In this document: positions 1-9,445 of the stretch, piece after piece
Numbering within the stretch: the first letter of the stretch is position 1
Layout: every line of letters starts with the position of its first letter
Source of the DNA: Sphingomonas sanguinis
GTDB lineage: Bacteria; Pseudomonadota; Alphaproteobacteria; Sphingomonadales; Sphingomonadaceae
Assembly (NCBI RefSeq): GCF_001476905.1
Contig: NZ_LDTE01000112.1
Span: forward strand, 1 to 56,877
Reading direction: 5' to 3'
Length of the DNA: 56,877 bases
Position numbers and translations under genes: made by a program
The notes under the pieces: model-generated
The model's input: the letters and a program-made list of their open reading frames with translations, nothing else
Database searches by the model: none
Told to the model about the DNA's origin: nothing

Positions 1-100
1 CCCGCCTGCGGGAGGGGGGCCTGTTACGCCCGGTGGAGAGGGATGCCCTCCACCCCAAAAGCATCCCCTCCCGCAGGCGGGAGGGGACCGAGGGGAGGGC
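1..100. repeat. Palindromic (REP-like) repeat pair, left end cut by window
   Basis: Two copies of a GC-rich palindrome of the form CCCTCCCGC-NN-GCGGGAGGG lie at 1-17 (incomplete) and 65-86, and the right copy is followed by a G-rich flank to about 100. Related pairs occur at 451-565, 21409-21607 and 44471-44637. The spacer contains a further small hairpin (GGTGGA...TCCACC, 31-53). This looks like a REP/BIME-type intergenic repeat. Confidence 0.7.
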
Positions 101-112
101 CCCCGGCCTTTC

Positions 113-496
113 CGCGAAAACCGGCCGACGCAGGAAGCGCGAGAACTCCGCCTGAATCCGACCGATGCCGAACGGCGGTTATGGCGGGCGCTATCGAGAC
201 GCCAAGTCGCAGGCGTCCGCTTCAACCGACAGGTTCCGGTCGGCCCCTTTATCGCTGACTTCGCAGCCCGCACGGAAAAGCTTATCGTCGAAGTCGATGG
301 CGGCCAGCACGCTGTCCAAGCCGCCTACGACGAAGCCCGCACCCGCTATCTCGAGGCCCAAGGCTGGCGCGTCATCCGCTTCTGGAACAACGACGTACTG
401 GGCAATCTGGAAGGCGTCGTCGCGACCATCGAGCGCGCGCTTGCGGAGAAGCCCTCCCCTCGCCCCCCTCCCGCTTGCGGGAGGGGAAGCGCTTGA
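113..496 (+). pseudogene. DUF559 endonuclease-fold protein, no clear start
   Basis: The frame reads ENRPTQEARELRLNPTDAE and then a conserved core containing FIADFAA, EVDGGQH and the ending RVIRFWNNDVL. This is the DUF559/very-short-patch-repair-like endonuclease fold, and the E-V-D-G-G-Q-H motif carries the expected acidic catalytic residues. No ATG, GTG or TTG start was found in this frame upstream. The frame runs open through the repeat to the window edge, so the gene is a 5'-decayed remnant or starts at an unusual codon. The last 14 or so residues are encoded by a palindromic repeat (451-565), so the C-terminus is repeat-derived. Such proteins are common small accessory genes of uncertain function. 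The fold is fairly certain; functionality is doubtful. Confidence 0.55.
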
Positions 497-565
497 GGCG
501 CGGACACCCCTGACCTCAATCCCTGCAAGCTCCCCTCCCGCAAGCGGGAGGGGTCGGGGGAGGGC
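451..565. repeat. Palindromic repeat pair overlapping the DUF559 3' end
   Basis: Two inverted copies of the palindrome CCCTCCCGC-TT/AA-GCGGGAGGG sit about 50 bp apart. They are flanked outside by GCCCTCCCC on the left and GGGGGAGGGC on the right, so the whole 115-bp unit is itself an inverted repeat. The left copy lies inside the DUF559 reading frame and supplies its stop codon. Confidence 0.8.
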
Positions 566-643
566 AAACCCGGACCATCCATCACACCCAGACCCTTGCC
601 AAAAACCCCCTCCTGCGCTACCCATTATAATCGCGCGGACGCC

Positions 644-2491
644 ATGAGCCTGACCCCGCAATTCCTTGACGAGCTTCGCGCTCGGACCAGTCTGTCGGCG
701 CTGATCGGCAAGACGGTGAAGCTGCAAAAGGCGGGCCGGGAATATAAGGGCTGCTGCCCTTTCCATAACGAAAAGACGCCCAGCTTCTACGTCAACGACG
801 ACAAGGGCTTCTACCACTGTTTTGGCTGCTCGGCGCATGGCGATGCCATTCGCTGGATGACCGACCAACGCGGGCTGCCCTTTATCGATGCGGTGAAGGA
901 ACTGGCGCAGGTCGCTGGGCTCGACATGCCCGAGCAGGACCGCCGCGCCGCGCAGAAGGCGGAGCGCGCCAAGGGCCTGCACGACGCAATGGCCGACGCC
1001 GCCGCGTGGTTTTCAGAGCAGCTGGGCGGCCTGTCGGGCGGTGACGCACGCGAGCTGCTGACCCGCCGTCGGGTCACGCCCGATACGGCGCGCGCCTTCG
1101 GCCTGGGTTTCGCGCCCGACAGCCGGGGTAAGCTGAAGGCCGCGCTCAAGGATTATGGCGACCCGGCGCTGATCGAGTGCGGGCTGCTGATCAAGGTCGA
1201 CGGCAAGGACCCGTATGACCGGTTCCGCGGCCGGTTGATGATCCCGATCCGCGACGCGCGCGGCCGGGTGATCGCGTTCGGCGGCCGGATCATCGGCGAC
1301 GGCGAGCCGAAGTACCTGAACTCCCCCGACACGCCGCTCTTCGACAAGGGGCGCACGCTCTACAATCTCGACCGCGCCGCGCCTGCGGTGCGCAAATCCG
1401 GCCGGGTGCTGGTGGTCGAGGGCTATATGGATGTGATCGCCCTCGCCCAGGCCGGGATCGCGGAAGCCGTCGCGCCGCTCGGCACCGCACTGACCGAGCA
1501 TCAGCTGGAACGGCTGTGGCGGATGGTCGACGTGCCGACGCTGTGCTTCGACGGCGATGCGGCGGGCCAGAAGGCCGCGATCCGCGCCGCGCACCGCGCG
1601 CTGCCGCTGCTCCAGCCGGGCAAGAGTCTGTCCTTCGTCACCCTGCCCCAGGGGCAGGACCCCGACGATCTGGTGCAGGAAAAGGGCGCGGCGGGCTTCG
1701 AGGCGGTGCTCACCCGCGCCACGCCGCTCAGCGACCTGCTGTGGCAGTCGGAGATCGCGCAGGCCCAGACCGACACGCCCGAGGGTCGCGCCGCGCTGAA
1801 GCAGCGGCTGGAGGAACTGGCGCAGCAGATCCCGCACAAGGATCTGGCCTACGAATATAAGCGCGCGATGATGTCGCGCTATTTCGACATCTTCGGCATC
1901 CGCCGGGTCAATGCAGCGGCGGTGCATCAGGCGGTGGCCGAGGCCAATCGCCATGTCGGTCGCGGAGTCGAATACAGCCTGAAGCGCGCGGTGCTGCTGG
2001 GCCTGATGCGCTATCCGCATGTCCTGTGCCGCTATATGGACGAGATCAGCCGGTTGGACATGGGCGACCGCTATCTCAACGACTGGCGCCATCACCTGCT
2101 TGACGCGGCGGTCAACGATCCGCATCTGTCGCGGAAAGACGCGGCCGAGGCCGAAAGCCTGATCGAACAGATCATGGCGACGACCGACGTCCACCCGATC
2201 GACGCGCGCGACTATACCCGCGACCTGGCCTTCAGCTTCTTCAGCAAGGCCAGCGACCCCGCCATTGCGGTCCGCGACCTGGAAAAGATCATCGAGGTCA
2301 TGCTGGAGGAGAGCGAGACGCGCGCGAACCGCGAACGCGCGGTGCAGGCGTTCCAGACCGACATGACCGAGGATCGCTTCGCCGAGCAGACGCGGTGTCA
2401 CGCCGCGCACGCGCAATCGCTGGACCAGCTCTATAGCTGGCTGGAGGCGGCGCGCGATCTGGCCGAGAAGCAAGCCGGGGAGGCCGCTTGA
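644..2491 (+). CDS. dnaG: DNA primase DnaG
   Basis: This 615-residue protein synthesises the RNA primers for chromosome replication and works with the replicative helicase. The N-terminal CHC2 zinc finger is visible, with C38, H41, C59 and C62 in CCPFHNEKTPSF and YHCFGC. The catalytic core follows, with the Toprim motif EGYMD at residues 259-263 and the metal-binding DGDAAGQ near 303-309. The rest is the helicase-interacting C-terminal domain. Length is normal for the family. The ATG at 644 is chosen because the protein then starts MSLTPQFLDELR, the usual primase N-terminus; an in-frame ATG at 596 would add 16 unrelated residues. The gene is followed after 142 bp by rpoD, the classic macromolecular-synthesis pairing. 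Confidence 0.97.
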   Translation: MSLTPQFLDELRARTSLSALIGKTVKLQKAGREYKGCCPFHNEKTPSFYVNDDKGFYHCFGCSAHGDAIRWMTDQRGLPFIDAVKELAQVAGLDMPEQDRRAAQKAERAKGLHDAMADAAAWFSEQLGGLSGGDARELLTRRRVTPDTARAFGLGFAPDSRGKLKAALKDYGDPALIECGLLIKVDGKDPYDRFRGRLMIPIRDARGRVIAFGGRIIGDGEPKYLNSPDTPLFDKGRTLYNLDRAAPAVRKSGRVLVVEGYMDVIALAQAGIAEAVAPLGTALTEHQLERLWRMVDVPTLCFDGDAAGQKAAIRAAHRALPLLQPGKSLSFVTLPQGQDPDDLVQEKGAAGFEAVLTRATPLSDLLWQSEIAQAQTDTPEGRAALKQRLEELAQQIPHKDLAYEYKRAMMSRYFDIFGIRRVNAAAVHQAVAEANRHVGRGVEYSLKRAVLLGLMRYPHVLCRYMDEISRLDMGDRYLNDWRHHLLDAAVNDPHLSRKDAAEAESLIEQIMATTDVHPIDARDYTRDLAFSFFSKASDPAIAVRDLEKIIEVMLEESETRANRERAVQAFQTDMTEDRFAEQTRCHAAHAQSLDQLYSWLEAARDLAEKQAGEAA

Positions 2492-2633
2492 TACAACACC
2501 TCTCCCGCCCCATATCTGGGGCATATTGGGCGACCCACGCCCGCACTGGAAAATTACGCATGGCCCCCTCACCCGCTTGCATCACCTGCGAGCGGTGTGA
2601 CAGAGGCCGGGCACGGAACCCTGAGGGCATTTG

Positions 2634-4661
<2,028 letters not shown>

Positions 4662-4682
4662 GGTTGGGTTTGGGTTTTAACG

Positions 4683-4719
4683 AAAAGGGCCGCCGGTCGA
4701 AGGATCGGCGGCCCTTTTT
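4683..4719 (+). terminator. Intrinsic terminator after rpoD
   Basis: A GC-rich stem (GGGCCGCCG pairing with CGGCGGCCC, loop of about 10 nt) is followed by TTTTT. It lies 22 bp after the rpoD stop and is the expected end of the dnaG-rpoD transcript. Confidence 0.85.
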
Positions 4720-4798
4720 CATGCTCACCCATTTTCGGATGATGGATCAGCAGCCCCAGCCCCTCCACAATCGTGGCCGAAAGGGGTATCGGGCGCGC

Positions 4799-5440
4799 AT
4801 GAAGTATGCGTTGCCGCTCCTCGCGCTGCTGACCGCCGCTGCACCCGCGAACCAGAATGTCCCCCGCCCCGGCTATGTCCGGGTGCAGATCAACACCTCC
4901 GAAGGGCCGATCGTCGTCGCGCTCGACGCGCGTCGGGCGCCGGCGACCACGAAGAATTTCCTGGCTTATGTCGATGACGGGCGGTTCGACGGGACGGTCT
5001 TCTACCGCACCGCCCGCGACAAGCGCGATGCGAAGAAGGGCTTCGTCCAGGGCGGCATTCGCACCGATGCGCGGCGTATCCTGCCCCCCTTCCCGCTGGA
5101 GACGACGACCAAGACCGGGATCAAGCATCTCGACGGCGCGATCTCGATGGCGCGGGGCGCGACGCCGCAATCGGCGGGTGGCAACTTCGTCCTCACCGTC
5201 GGCCCCGCGCCCGGCCTGGACGCACGGCCGGGCTATGACGGCTATGCCGCCTTCGGTCATGTCGTGGCGGGCATGGATACGGTGAAGAAGATCCTGGCCA
5301 AGCCCTCGGGCGGGGGCATGGATGCGATGAAGGGGCAGATGATCCTGCAGCCCGTCAAGATCTTCAACGTCAAGCGGCTGGACGGCAAACCGCACCCGAC
5401 CGGCGAGCCCAAGATGTGGCTGTATAATTTCGGAGGATAA
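4799..5440 (+). CDS. Exported cyclophilin-type peptidyl-prolyl isomerase
   Basis: The 213-residue product begins with a signal peptide ([17 protein letters not shown]) and continues as a cyclophilin-like domain, so it probably assists folding of periplasmic proteins by proline isomerisation. Family landmarks are [36 protein letters not shown] and [17 protein letters not shown]. Several active-site positions differ from E. coli PpiA, for example FVQGG for the usual FIQGG, so activity is inferred from the fold. The start at 4799 is chosen because only it gives a proper signal peptide. The gene stands alone between the rpoD terminator and the rplS terminator, and its promoter must lie in 4720-4798. 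Confidence 0.88.
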   Translation: MKYALPLLALLTAAAPANQNVPRPGYVRVQINTSEGPIVVALDARRAPATTKNFLAYVDDGRFDGTVFYRTARDKRDAKKGFVQGGIRTDARRILPPFPLETTTKTGIKHLDGAISMARGATPQSAGGNFVLTVGPAPGLDARPGYDGYAAFGHVVAGMDTVKKILAKPSGGGMDAMKGQMILQPVKIFNVKRLDGKPHPTGEPKMWLYNFGG

Positions 5441-5461
5441 GCCCCCCTCTCCCGCCAAAGA

Positions 5462-5497
5462 AAAAGGGCGGCGGCACCGCTTGATGCCACCGCCCCT
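5462..5497 (-). terminator. Terminator after rplS
   Basis: Read on the minus strand, GGGCGGTGGCA pairs imperfectly with TGCCGCCGCCC and is followed by TTTTTCTTT. It closes the vapBC-trmD-rplS transcript. On the plus strand the hairpin also follows the cyclophilin gene but lacks a good T tract. Confidence 0.75.
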
Positions 5498-5532
5498 TCC
5501 CTGTCGAACCGCTGGACGGTCCGCCGCGCCGA

Positions 5533-5925
5533 TTACTCGGCGGCTGCGGTGCCCTTGGCCGGACGCGGATCGCGACGCTCGGCGATACGCGCCGACTTGC
5601 CGGTGCGACCACGCAGGTAATAGAGCTTCGCACGACGCACGGCGCCGCGACGAACCACTTCGATCGAGTCGACGTTCGGCGAGTAGAGCGGGAAGACACG
5701 CTCCACACCCTCACCGAAGGAGATCTTGCGGACGGTGAACGACGAGCCCATGCCCTTGTTCGCGCGGGCGATGCAGACGCCCTCATAGAACTGGACGCGT
5801 GTGCGCTCGCCTTCGACGACCTTCACACCGACCTTCAGCGTATCGCCGGGGCGGAATTCCGGGATCTTCTTCGTCTCGTTGAACTTGGCGATCTGCTCAG
5901 CTTCGATCTGCTGGATCACGTTCAT
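5533..5925 (-). CDS. rplS: 50S ribosomal protein L19
   Basis: This 130-residue protein matches L19 of the large ribosomal subunit, which lies at the interface with the 30S subunit. Diagnostic stretches include [50 protein letters not shown] and [15 protein letters not shown]. The start is set at 5925 ([15 protein letters not shown]), the standard L19 beginning; an ATG 15 bases upstream is less likely. It lies 11 bp after trmD in the same operon and ends at a terminator. The short Ala/Glu tail is typical of alphaproteobacterial L19. Confidence 0.97.
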   Translation of the reverse strand: MNVIQQIEAEQIAKFNETKKIPEFRPGDTLKVGVKVVEGERTRVQFYEGVCIARANKGMGSSFTVRKISFGEGVERVFPLYSPNVDSIEVVRRGAVRRAKLYYLRGRTGKSARIAERRDPRPAKGTAAAE

Positions 5926-5936
5926 GACTTCATTCC

Positions 5937-6656
5937 TCAATCGTCGCCGCGCGCCAGAGGGCGACCGACCCGAACGCCCTCATGACGTTCCCAAAGGTCC
6001 GGCCGCCTTGACCGTGTATCCTCGCAAGCCCTGGCATGACGCCATTTTGCGATTTTCGCATGATCCCCCGATCGCAGCACTTCAGGGATCGTGCGCCCTT
6101 CCCACTCAGCAGGTCGGGTATATTGCGGATATTCGAGGAGGCCGCTTTCGAAGCTTTCCTCGACTCCACTGGAAGCCGCGCCCATTACGCCGGGAAGCAG
6201 CCGAACGCAAGCGTCGAGCAGCACCAGCGCGCCCATCTCGCCACCCGACAGGATATAGTCGCCGATCGACACCTGCTCGATGCCGCGCGCCTCGAAAAGG
6301 CGCTCATCAAAGCCCTCGAACCGGCCGCACAGCACGGTCACGCCCGGCCCCGCCGCCAGTTCGCGAACACGTGGCTGGGTGAGCGGCGACCCACGCGGCG
6401 TCATCGCCAGCACGGGCCGGTCGTCGGCCACCGAATCCACCGCCGCTGCCAGCACATCGGCGCGCAGCACCATGCCCGCGCCGCCGCCCGCCGGGGTATC
6501 GTCGACCGAGCGATGCTTGTCAGTCGCGAAGTCGCGGATCTGCACAGTCTCCAGCGTCCAGCGATCCTCGCGCAGCGCCCGTCCCGCCAGCGAATGGCCC
6601 AAAGGTCCGGGAAACATCTCCGGATAGAGCGTCAATATCGTTGCGCGAAAGGTCAC
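5937..6656 (-). CDS. trmD: tRNA (guanine37-N1)-methyltransferase TrmD
   Basis: TrmD (239 aa) methylates G37 next to the anticodon and prevents +1 frameshifting. It has the SPOUT trefoil-knot fold. Visible motifs are [20 protein letters not shown] at the N-terminus, [15 protein letters not shown], and the knot [19 protein letters not shown]. Its ATG overlaps the vapC stop as ATGA (6653-6656), so its translation may be coupled to the toxin gene upstream rather than to rimM as in the usual operon. rplS follows after 11 bp. Confidence 0.97.
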   Translation of the reverse strand: MTFRATILTLYPEMFPGPLGHSLAGRALREDRWTLETVQIRDFATDKHRSVDDTPAGGGAGMVLRADVLAAAVDSVADDRPVLAMTPRGSPLTQPRVRELAAGPGVTVLCGRFEGFDERLFEARGIEQVSIGDYILSGGEMGALVLLDACVRLLPGVMGAASSGVEESFESGLLEYPQYTRPAEWEGRTIPEVLRSGDHAKIAKWRHARACEDTRSRRPDLWERHEGVRVGRPLARGDD

Positions 6657-7039
6657 AGCGTCCAGTTCTCGATGGTCAGGCCGGGAATGTCGGCGAAGTC
6701 GGCTTCGTTATCGGTGATGACGGTGCTGCCCAGGCTCAGCGCATGGGCGCCCAGCAGCCGGTCGAACCGTCCGCGCCGAAACGGAAGGGTCGCATAGCAG
6801 CGCGCCGCCGCTTCGTCGAATGGCAGGATCGGCATCTGCGTCGCCAACTGCTCCAATTGCCGCTCTAACGGCGGCTTACCGTGACGAACGCCTAGCGCCA
6901 GTTCGGCGAAGACGATGCTGGACAGGCCGATCTCGCCCACCGGTGTCGCGGCGACACGTTGCAGCAGGGCCGGATATTCCCCAGCAAACAGGAAAATGCA
7001 GCAATTGGTGTCGATCAGATAACGCACCGCCTCACGCAT
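6653..7039 (-). CDS. vapC: PIN-domain ribonuclease toxin (VapC family)
   Basis: The 128-residue protein has the PIN-domain order of acidic residues: YLIDTN at the N-terminus, FAELALGV with the central Glu, [10 protein letters not shown] with a third acidic residue, and TDNEADF. VapC toxins cleave tRNA or rRNA and are neutralised by the partner antitoxin. The gene overlaps vapB by 8 bp at its start and the trmD start by 4 bp at its end. Family membership is clear; the RNA target is unknown. Confidence 0.88.
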   Translation of the reverse strand: MREAVRYLIDTNCCIFLFAGEYPALLQRVAATPVGEIGLSSIVFAELALGVRHGKPPLERQLEQLATQMPILPFDEAAARCYATLPFRRGRFDRLLGAHALSLGSTVITDNEADFADIPGLTIENWTL

Positions 7040-7304
7040 CCTTACCGTTCAGCAAGTGCCAGGGCCGCTCGGGATCGTCGAACTCGCGCTCTTCGCGCTC
7101 GATCGGCTTCAGCCACGGCATCGAACCCGCAATGCCAGTCAGGTCGATCGTCTTGCGCGGGGCCTGGACGGGCTCGAACACATAGCGCCCCTGTTCCTCG
7201 CGCAGGGTCATCTCCGTTCCTTCGGTCAAGCCCAAGGCGGCGGGCAGGCGAAGCGCCAGCGAGTTGCCCGATCGGAAGACCTTTGCCTGATAATCCCTGC
7301 CCAT
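7032..7304 (-). CDS. vapB: AbrB/SpoVT-type antitoxin (VapB family)
   Basis: This 90-residue protein starts with a swapped-hairpin AbrB DNA-binding fold (YQAKVFRSGNSLALRLPAAL) and ends in an acidic tail (EREEREFDDPERPW) that would wrap around the PIN toxin. The start at 7304 gives MGRDYQAKVF, the usual VapB beginning; an upstream ATG in the same frame (7343) would place the operator repeat inside the gene. It precedes vapC with an 8-bp overlap. A 9-bp perfect inverted repeat 8 bp upstream (7313-7335) is a likely autoregulatory operator. Confidence 0.86.
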   Translation of the reverse strand: MGRDYQAKVFRSGNSLALRLPAALGLTEGTEMTLREEQGRYVFEPVQAPRKTIDLTGIAGSMPWLKPIEREEREFDDPERPWHLLNGKDA

Positions 7305-7312
7305 AACGACTC

Positions 7313-7335
7313 CGTATATACGCCATGTATATACG
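7313..7335. promoter_or_regulatory. Perfect inverted repeat, probable VapB operator
   Basis: CGTATATAC and GTATATACG form perfect 9-bp arms separated by 5 bp. The site is AT-rich in a GC-rich genome and sits between the divergent vapB and flavoprotein genes. Position and symmetry fit autoregulation by a VapBC complex, with possible effect on the divergent gene. Binding itself is inferred. Confidence 0.65.
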
Positions 7336-7390
7336 TCACACATCAGGAAATGCCAAGGAACGTTGCCGCGCCTCGCGCTTTGCCCTCGCC

Positions 7391-8299
7391 ATGGACGATT
7401 GCATCATCATCGGGGCGGGCCCTGCCGGGCTGACGGCCGCAATCTATCTCGCGCGCTATCATCTGCGCATCCATATGTTCGACAGCGGATCGAGCCGGGC
7501 CGCGATGATCCCCTGTACCCACAATCATGCCGGTTTCCCCGAAGGCATCAGTGGCAAGGCCTTGCTGTCACGCATGCACGATCAGGCGCGTCGCTACGGC
7601 GCGCATTGCACGCCGCACCGGGTCACGGCCATCCACCCCGAAAATGGCCATTTCCGCGTCGTCACCGATGACGCCGAGTATCGCACCCGAACCGTCCTGC
7701 TCGCCACGGGCGTGGTCAATCACCGCCCCCGCAAGCTCCTGCCCGAGGTGCACGACCCGGCGCTGGAGCGTGGACTGATCCGCTATTGCCCGGTCTGTGA
7801 CGGTTATGAGGTCACCGACAAGCGTGTCGGCATCATCGGTACCAGCGACCATGGCATGCGCGAGGCGTTGTTCCTACGCGGTTTCACCCGCGACGTGACG
7901 CTAATCGCGCCCGATGCCGCACACGACCTCGATCCCCGATGCGCCAAGGCTCTCGACGAAGCAGGCGTGGCGCGCATCGACGGTCCTTGCGGCGGCTGGG
8001 CCATCGAAGGCGAGCAAATTGCGCTTGATACGGCAAATGGGCGAATGCGCTTCGACAGCGTCTATCCGGCGATGGGCTCGCGCATCCGGTCGGAACTGGC
8101 GGTATCGGCGGGTGCCAAGGCGGACCTGAGCGGATGCCTGGAGGTCGACGACCATCAGCGGACGTCGGTGCCCGGCCTGTTTGCGGCAGGGGATGTGGTG
8201 AAAGGTTTGGATCAGATCAGCCACGCGATGGGCGAGGCCGGGGTCGCGGCCACGACGATCCGCAACCTGTTGAACGAGCAGTCGCCGATCAGGCGATGA
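7391..8299 (+). CDS. Thioredoxin-reductase-like NAD(P)/FAD oxidoreductase
   Basis: The 302-residue protein has the two-domain layout of the thioredoxin reductase superfamily. An FAD-binding GAGPAG lies near residue 9, a CPVCDG redox-type motif is at mid-protein, and the C-terminal FAD motif reads FAAGDVV with [11 protein letters not shown]. The NAD(P)-binding glycine motif is weak: where a GxGxxA pattern is expected the protein reads [10 protein letters not shown]. Canonical enzymes have CATCDG, so disulfide chemistry on thioredoxin is not certain. The start at 7391 ([13 protein letters not shown]) is standard. The gene is divergent from vapBC across the palindromic operator, and its last 11 bp overlap the convergent rimM end. 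Confidence 0.8.
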   Translation: MDDCIIIGAGPAGLTAAIYLARYHLRIHMFDSGSSRAAMIPCTHNHAGFPEGISGKALLSRMHDQARRYGAHCTPHRVTAIHPENGHFRVVTDDAEYRTRTVLLATGVVNHRPRKLLPEVHDPALERGLIRYCPVCDGYEVTDKRVGIIGTSDHGMREALFLRGFTRDVTLIAPDAAHDLDPRCAKALDEAGVARIDGPCGGWAIEGEQIALDTANGRMRFDSVYPAMGSRIRSELAVSAGAKADLSGCLEVDDHQRTSVPGLFAAGDVVKGLDQISHAMGEAGVAATTIRNLLNEQSPIRR

Positions 8300-8849
8300 A
8301 GGCGCGATCCACGATCAGGCGGTCCTGATTCCATTCGGGCACGGCCTGCGCGTTCATCGGCACCATGAACCGGCGGCCATCGGGGCGTTCGATTTCCAGC
8401 ACGTCGCCCGCACCGAAATTCTCGATCAGCGCGACATGGCCCAGTGCCTCGCCATCGCTGGCGATCGCGGACAGCCCGATAATGTCGGCATGATAATATT
8501 CGCCCTCTTCCAACGGAGGCAGGGCTGAGCGCGGCACCGTCAGTTCTGTGCCGCGTAACGCCTCGGCGGCGTTGCGATCGGTGACTTCGGCAAAGCGGGC
8601 GATGACGCCGTTCGAGCCATCGCGCGCGGACTTCAGCGTCAGCGCGCCGTCATTGAACGAGCGATAGTCCGACAAGTCGTCGGCAAAAACCTTGAGCCGG
8701 ACCTCGCCCGTAATGCCGTGCGCGCCGATGATGACGGCCAGCGTGACGTGGGCCTCACCCGCTAGGTGAGTCGCCGTCCCCGTTGGGGGCGTCGTTGCCG
8801 CCTTCGGCGGGGTCTGGCGCGGAGACGCCTTGGTTGGTCGCGTCGTCAT
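8289..8849 (-). CDS. rimM: Ribosome maturation factor RimM
   Basis: RimM (186 aa) helps 16S rRNA processing and 30S head assembly and binds S19. The core starts at [21 protein letters not shown] and continues with [26 protein letters not shown] and a PRC-barrel ending in [13 protein letters not shown]. The first 34 residues, rich in Thr/Pro/Ala, are not part of the family core. The chosen ATG at 8849 has no good ribosome site. A strong AGGAG site serves an ATG at 8901 in another frame (see the 48-codon ORF at 8755-8901). The true N-terminus is therefore uncertain. The rpsP gene lies upstream. Confidence 0.9.
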   Translation of the reverse strand: MTTRPTKASPRQTPPKAATTPPTGTATHLAGEAHVTLAVIIGAHGITGEVRLKVFADDLSDYRSFNDGALTLKSARDGSNGVIARFAEVTDRNAAEALRGTELTVPRSALPPLEEGEYYHADIIGLSAIASDGEALGHVALIENFGAGDVLEIERPDGRRFMVPMNAQAVPEWNQDRLIVDRAFIA

Positions 8850-8901
8850 GATCGTCGGGTGCGGTCCGGGGATCGGGTTCGGTCGGCGGGGTCATGCGCA
8901 T
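8755..8901 (-). CDS. 48-codon acidic ORF overlapping the rimM start
   Basis: An ATG at 8901 is preceded by AGGAGAT, the best ribosome site in this region. It opens a 48-residue frame rich in Pro, Asp and Gly (MRMTPPTEPDPRTAPDD...), ending in DGDSPSG. It overlaps the first 32 codons of rimM in a different frame and stops just before the conserved RimM core. It may be a leader peptide for translational coupling, or the genuine acidic N-terminus of RimM separated by a one-base frameshift. No homology is recognised. Confidence 0.35.
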   Translation of the reverse strand: MRMTPPTEPDPRTAPDDHDDATNQGVSAPDPAEGGNDAPNGDGDSPSG

Positions 8902-8951
8902 ATCTCCTAAAGCCATTGGCTTTGGAAACGCATGACCCCGTATCCGGTGCC

Positions 8952-8989
8952 TTGCGCTGCCCCGATCGCGATCGACCGAGGCAGCGCAA
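8952..8989 (-). other. Hairpin between rpsP and rimM
   Basis: TTGCGCTGCC pairs perfectly with GGCAGCGCAA around an 18-nt GC-rich loop. There is no T tract, so this looks like an intra-operon processing, stability or attenuation hairpin, not a simple terminator. Confidence 0.5.
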
Positions 8990-9001
8990 AGCCGAAAGCC
9001 A

Positions 9002-9388
9002 TTAGGCCTCGGCGGTCTCTTCGGCCGGAGCGTTGGCAGCTTCCTGGGCAGCCTTCAGCTTCTCGGCACGCTCTTCGGCGCGCTCGGTGGCCTTTTCGCC
9101 CGGCTTCGCCTTGTTCGGGTTGTTGCGAGCGGCGCGTTCACGAACGCCGGCGGCGTCGAGGAAGCGGGCAACGCGGTCGGTCGGCTGCGCGCCATTGGCC
9201 AGCCAGTGCTTCGCGCGCTCGGCGTCGAGCTGCACGCGCTGGTCGTTGTCCTTGGCGAGGAGCGGGTTGTAGTTACCGATCTTCTCGATGAACTTGCCGT
9301 CGCGCGGCGCACGGGCGTCGGCCACCACGATGCGGTAGTAAGGGCGCTTCTTCGAGCCACCACGCGACAGACGAATGCTGAGAGCCAT
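9002..9388 (-). CDS. rpsP: 30S ribosomal protein S16
   Basis: S16 (128 aa) stabilises early 30S assembly. The start [24 protein letters not shown] is diagnostic, followed by [12 protein letters not shown] and [21 protein letters not shown]. The C-terminal 45 residues form an Ala/Glu/Lys-rich tail absent from the 82-residue E. coli protein but usual in alphaproteobacteria. It heads the rpsP-rimM part of the operon, 57 bp after ffh, and may share the ffh transcript. Confidence 0.97.
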   Translation of the reverse strand: MALSIRLSRGGSKKRPYYRIVVADARAPRDGKFIEKIGNYNPLLAKDNDQRVQLDAERAKHWLANGAQPTDRVARFLDAAGVRERAARNNPNKAKPGEKATERAEERAEKLKAAQEAANAPAEETAEA

Positions 9389-9445
9389 ATTTCAGTCCTT
9401 GAGTTAAAACGTTCAAATCCACCGGCATTCCGTCCGGCGCGGGGG

